Assembly (NCBI GenBank): GCA_050699035.1
Contig: JBOHDE010000174.1
Coordinates: 1 to 8,383, forward strand
Source: WHTB01 sp050699035
GTDB lineage: Bacteria; Actinomycetota; Actinomycetes; Propionibacteriales; Nocardioidaceae
Direction of reading: 5' to 3'
DNA: 8,383 bases
In this document: piece after piece, positions 6,240 to 8,383 of the stretch
Layout: the number at the start of each line of letters is the position of its first letter
Numbering within the stretch: position 1 is the first letter of the stretch
Position numbers and translations under genes: made by a program
The notes under the pieces: generated by a model
What the model was told of the DNA's origin: nothing
Database searches by the model: none
What the model saw: only the letters and a program-made list of their open reading frames with translations

Positions 6240-8327
6240 ATGACCCAGGTCCGGATCGGCATCGACACCGGTGGCACGTTCACCGACGTCGTCGCGGTCG
6301 ACGAGCAGACCGGCGAGCTGGTCACGACGAAGACGCCGTCGACGCCTGCCGACCCGGCCGACGGGTTCATGGCCGGCATCCACAAGGTGCTGGGCACGCT
6401 GGGCCTCGGCGGCGACGCCGTGACGGCGGTGAGCCACGGCACGACCGTGGCCACCAACAAGCTGCTCGAGGGCAAGGTCGAGGACCTCGGCTTCGTCACC
6501 ACCGAGGGCTACGGCCACCTGCTGGAGATCGCCCGTCAGTCGGTCCCGGACGGGTACGGCAACAGCTACTTCTGGGTGAAGCCGCCACGGATCGTCCCGG
6601 CCGACCGGGTACGCACGGTCGGCGGTCGGCTGGCCGTCGACGGCAGCGAGATCCGGCCGTTCTCCGTCGAGGACGCGGTGGCGGCCGCCCGGTTCTTCCG
6701 CGCGCACGGCATCGGCACCATCGGCGTCTGCTTCCTCCACGCGTACGCCAACCCCGAGCACGAGCTGGCGATGCGTGAGGTGCTGATGGCAGAACATCCC
6801 GAGGCGACGGTGTCGATCTCGTCGGAGGTGCTCAGGGAGTACCGGGAGTACGAGCGCAGCGTCACGACCTTGGTCGACGCGGCGGTGAAGCCCGACATCC
6901 GTCGCTACGTCGAGAACATCCAGCGTCGGCTACAGGGCTTCACCGCCGCCGGCTCGGCCGAACGCGCCGTCCCGTTCTACGTGATGAAGTCCAACGGCGG
7001 TGTGCTGTCTGCCGACGAGGTCGTGCATCAGCCCATCAGCACGGTGCTCTCGGGTCCCGCAGCCGGGGCGCTCGGTGCGGCCGTGGTCGCCGAGGCGGCC
7101 GGCTTCCCGAGCGTGCTGACCTGCGACGGCGGCGGCACGTCGACCGACGTGACCGTGGTGGTCGACGGCCACCCGGCGCTCACCACCGAGGGCAGCGTCG
7201 GCGCGTACCCGAGCAAGATCCCGATGATCGACGTGGTCACGGTCGGCGCCGGCGGCGGCTCGGTCGCCTGGGTCAGCCCGGAGGGCACGCTCAAGGTCGG
7301 GCCGCGGTCGGCCGGCGCCGATCCCGGCCCGATCTGCTACCGCAAGGGTGGGACGGAGCCGACCATCACCGACGCGCACCTGCTGCTCGGCCGGATCCCG
7401 CCGCACCTGCTCGGTGGTGAGGTCCCGCTGGACCTGGCGGCGGCGAGCGACGGCATCAGCGCCCTGGCCGGCCGGCTCGGCTTCGACTCGGAGCAGTGCG
7501 CCGCCGGCATCCTGGAGATCTCCGCCTGGACCCAGGCCAACGCGCTCCGGCAGGTCACCGTCACACGTGGCCTCGACGTCCGCGACTTCCGGCTGGTGAC
7601 GTTCGGCGGGTCGGGGTCGCTGCTCGCCTGCCGGCTGGTCGACATCCTCGGCCTCGGCGGTGTGCTGGTGCCACCGAACCCGGGCAACCTCTCGGCGTAC
7701 GGCCTGCTCACCGTCGACGTCCGCAACGACTACGTCCGGACGGCGGTGTCGCGGCACTCGATGCTCGAACTGCACGCGGTCGAGAAGATCCTCGGCGACC
7801 TCCGGGCCGAGGCCGACGGCGCGCTCGCGCGGGAGGGGTTCGCCGAGCCGGCCCGCCGGTTCGTCCGCACCGCCGACCTGCGCTACTTCGGGCAGGCGTA
7901 CGAGGTCCGCGTCGACGTCCCCGACGGGGCGATGACCGCGGAGCTGGCTGACGCGGTCGCCGATGCGTTCCACGCCGAGCACCGCAGCCTCTACGGCTAC
8001 GACTTCCGCGGTGACGCGCGGCAGGAGGTGGAGTGGGTCAACCTCCGGGTCACCGGGGTCGGCCCGATCCGCAAGCCGGGCGTGGCTGCGGCGCCGCCGG
8101 GCCAGGGCGCCGAGCGGGCGCGGACCGGCAGCCGGCCGGTGCGGTTCGACGACTGGGCGGAGACCCCGATCTACGACCGGGCGCGGCTGGGCGCCGGCGA
8201 CGTGCTGGACGGCCCGGCCGTGCTGGAGGAGTTCGGGGCCACGGTGCCCGTCCACGGGGGCTTCCGGGCCGAGGTCGACCGGTTCGGCAACCTGCTGCTG
8301 ACGCGGGACCGGGAGGTGGTGTCGTGA
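6240..8327 (+). CDS. Hydantoinase A/oxoprolinase-family subunit (ATP-dependent cyclic-amide hydrolase, HyuA-like)
   Basis: This 695-residue protein is an HyuA-type subunit, usually paired with HyuB to hydrolyse cyclic amides such as hydantoins, N-methylhydantoin or 5-oxoproline with ATP; related pairs also act in acetone and acetophenone carboxylases. The N-terminal domain (about 4-185) carries the phosphate-binding 'GIDTGGTFTDVV' at 7-18 and 'SHGTTVATN' at 65-73. The central domain (about 205-500) carries 'STVLSGPAAGALGA' at 267-280 and 'CDGGGTSTDV' at 295-304. The C-terminal region includes 'PPNPGNLSAYGLL' and a closing 'GPAVLEEFGATVPV...GNLLLTR'. Two motifs deviate: the usual DMGGTSTD reads DGGGTSTD, and the usual FGGAGPLHA reads FGGSGSLLA at 455-463, losing its histidine. 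Length is normal and the frame intact. The stop overlaps the next start by 4 bases, as expected for a coupled HyuA-HyuB pair. The family is secure; the substrate is unknown. Confidence 0.93.
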   Translation: MTQVRIGIDTGGTFTDVVAVDEQTGELVTTKTPSTPADPADGFMAGIHKVLGTLGLGGDAVTAVSHGTTVATNKLLEGKVEDLGFVTTEGYGHLLEIARQSVPDGYGNSYFWVKPPRIVPADRVRTVGGRLAVDGSEIRPFSVEDAVAAARFFRAHGIGTIGVCFLHAYANPEHELAMREVLMAEHPEATVSISSEVLREYREYERSVTTLVDAAVKPDIRRYVENIQRRLQGFTAAGSAERAVPFYVMKSNGGVLSADEVVHQPISTVLSGPAAGALGAAVVAEAAGFPSVLTCDGGGTSTDVTVVVDGHPALTTEGSVGAYPSKIPMIDVVTVGAGGGSVAWVSPEGTLKVGPRSAGADPGPICYRKGGTEPTITDAHLLLGRIPPHLLGGEVPLDLAAASDGISALAGRLGFDSEQCAAGILEISAWTQANALRQVTVTRGLDVRDFRLVTFGGSGSLLACRLVDILGLGGVLVPPNPGNLSAYGLLTVDVRNDYVRTAVSRHSMLELHAVEKILGDLRAEADGALAREGFAEPARRFVRTADLRYFGQAYEVRVDVPDGAMTAELADAVADAFHAEHRSLYGYDFRGDARQEVEWVNLRVTGVGPIRKPGVAAAPPGQGAERARTGSRPVRFDDWAETPIYDRARLGAGDVLDGPAVLEEFGATVPVHGGFRAEVDRFGNLLLTRDREVVS
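8312..8318 (+). promoter_or_regulatory. Ribosome binding site for the final partial gene
   Basis: GGAGGTG lies 5 bases before the GTG at 8324, inside the end of the HyuA-family gene. It supports a GTG start there and coupled translation of the two genes. Confidence 0.6.
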
Positions 8328-8383
8328 GCCGCGCGGCCACGCCGTACCGGCTGACCGAGGGAGTGCCGGCCGACCCGATCCTG
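8324..8383 (+). CDS. Probable hydantoinase B subunit (HyuB-like), 3'-truncated by window edge
   Basis: Only the first 20 codons are visible, from GTG 8324, reading MSRAATPYRLTEGVPADPIL. The start overlaps the HyuA stop by 4 bases (GTGA) and has a good ribosome site. HyuB proteins usually begin with a short lead followed by an Asp-Pro-[IV]-x-Leu-Glu-Val segment, and the 'ADPIL' at the window edge fits that beginning. HyuB would supply the second half of the cyclic-amide hydrolase. The call rests mainly on position after HyuA plus this weak match, so another protein remains possible. Confidence 0.6.
   Translation, partial: MSRAATPYRLTEGVPADPIL

Noticed and set aside
4649..6502. 617-residue open frame on the - strand
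   Set aside because: Runs antisense across CoxG, the nitrilase-family gene and the start of HyuA, all with clear family motifs; its translation has no recognisable domain.
6930..8255. 441-residue open frame on the - strand
   Set aside because: Antisense shadow of the HyuA-family gene with low-complexity Arg/Val/Asp-rich content.
1..8383. tRNA, rRNA, CRISPR arrays, insertion sequences, attachment sites
   Set aside because: Almost the whole window is accounted for by intact coding genes, and no repeated or structured stretch of these kinds was found by eye.

Overview
The window is a tightly packed, single-direction block of catabolic genes. The DNA is very GC-rich, with strong G/C preference at third codon positions, GTG starts beside ATG starts, 4-base stop/start overlaps, and long open frames on the wrong strand. 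This points to a high-GC actinobacterium. That is inference from composition and protein style; nothing in the window fixes the genus.

All eight genes read on the + strand. (1) The 3' part of an NCS2-family nucleobase permease (3-923; its N-terminus lies before the window). (2-4) The three subunits of a molybdenum hydroxylase of the xanthine dehydrogenase/CO dehydrogenase superfamily, in cox-like order: FAD subunit (920-1789), [2Fe-2S] subunit (1786-2307), Mo-cofactor subunit (2304-4685). (5) A CoxG-like SRPBCC protein with a C-terminal membrane anchor (4682-5293). (6) A carbon-nitrogen hydrolase of the nitrilase superfamily (5312-6217). (7) A hydantoinase A/oxoprolinase-family subunit (6240-8327). 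(8) The first 20 codons of a gene that is probably the partner hydantoinase B subunit (8324 to the window end).

The first five genes are joined by 4-base overlaps, as are genes 7 and 8. The only gaps are 18 bases (5294-5311) and 22 bases (6218-6239), each holding a good Shine-Dalgarno sequence. No promoter, terminator, RNA gene, repeat, CRISPR array or mobile element was seen, so the block is probably an internal part of one operon whose promoter lies upstream.

Read together, the genes suggest an import, oxidise, ring-open and deaminate route for a nitrogen heterocycle. The permease brings in a nucleobase-like compound. The Mo hydroxylase converts a ring C-H to C=O, probably passing electrons to the membrane with CoxG's help. 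HyuA/HyuB could open the resulting cyclic imide or ureide using ATP. The nitrilase-family enzyme could cleave an amide or carbamoyl group. The Mo subunit has a form II 'YRGAGR' loop instead of the Cys-containing CO dehydrogenase loop, so this is not a carbon monoxide system. The permease carries the Glu version of the NAT signature known from uracil transporters, which leans the substrate guess toward a pyrimidine or cyclic ureide. The substrate itself cannot be read from the sequence.
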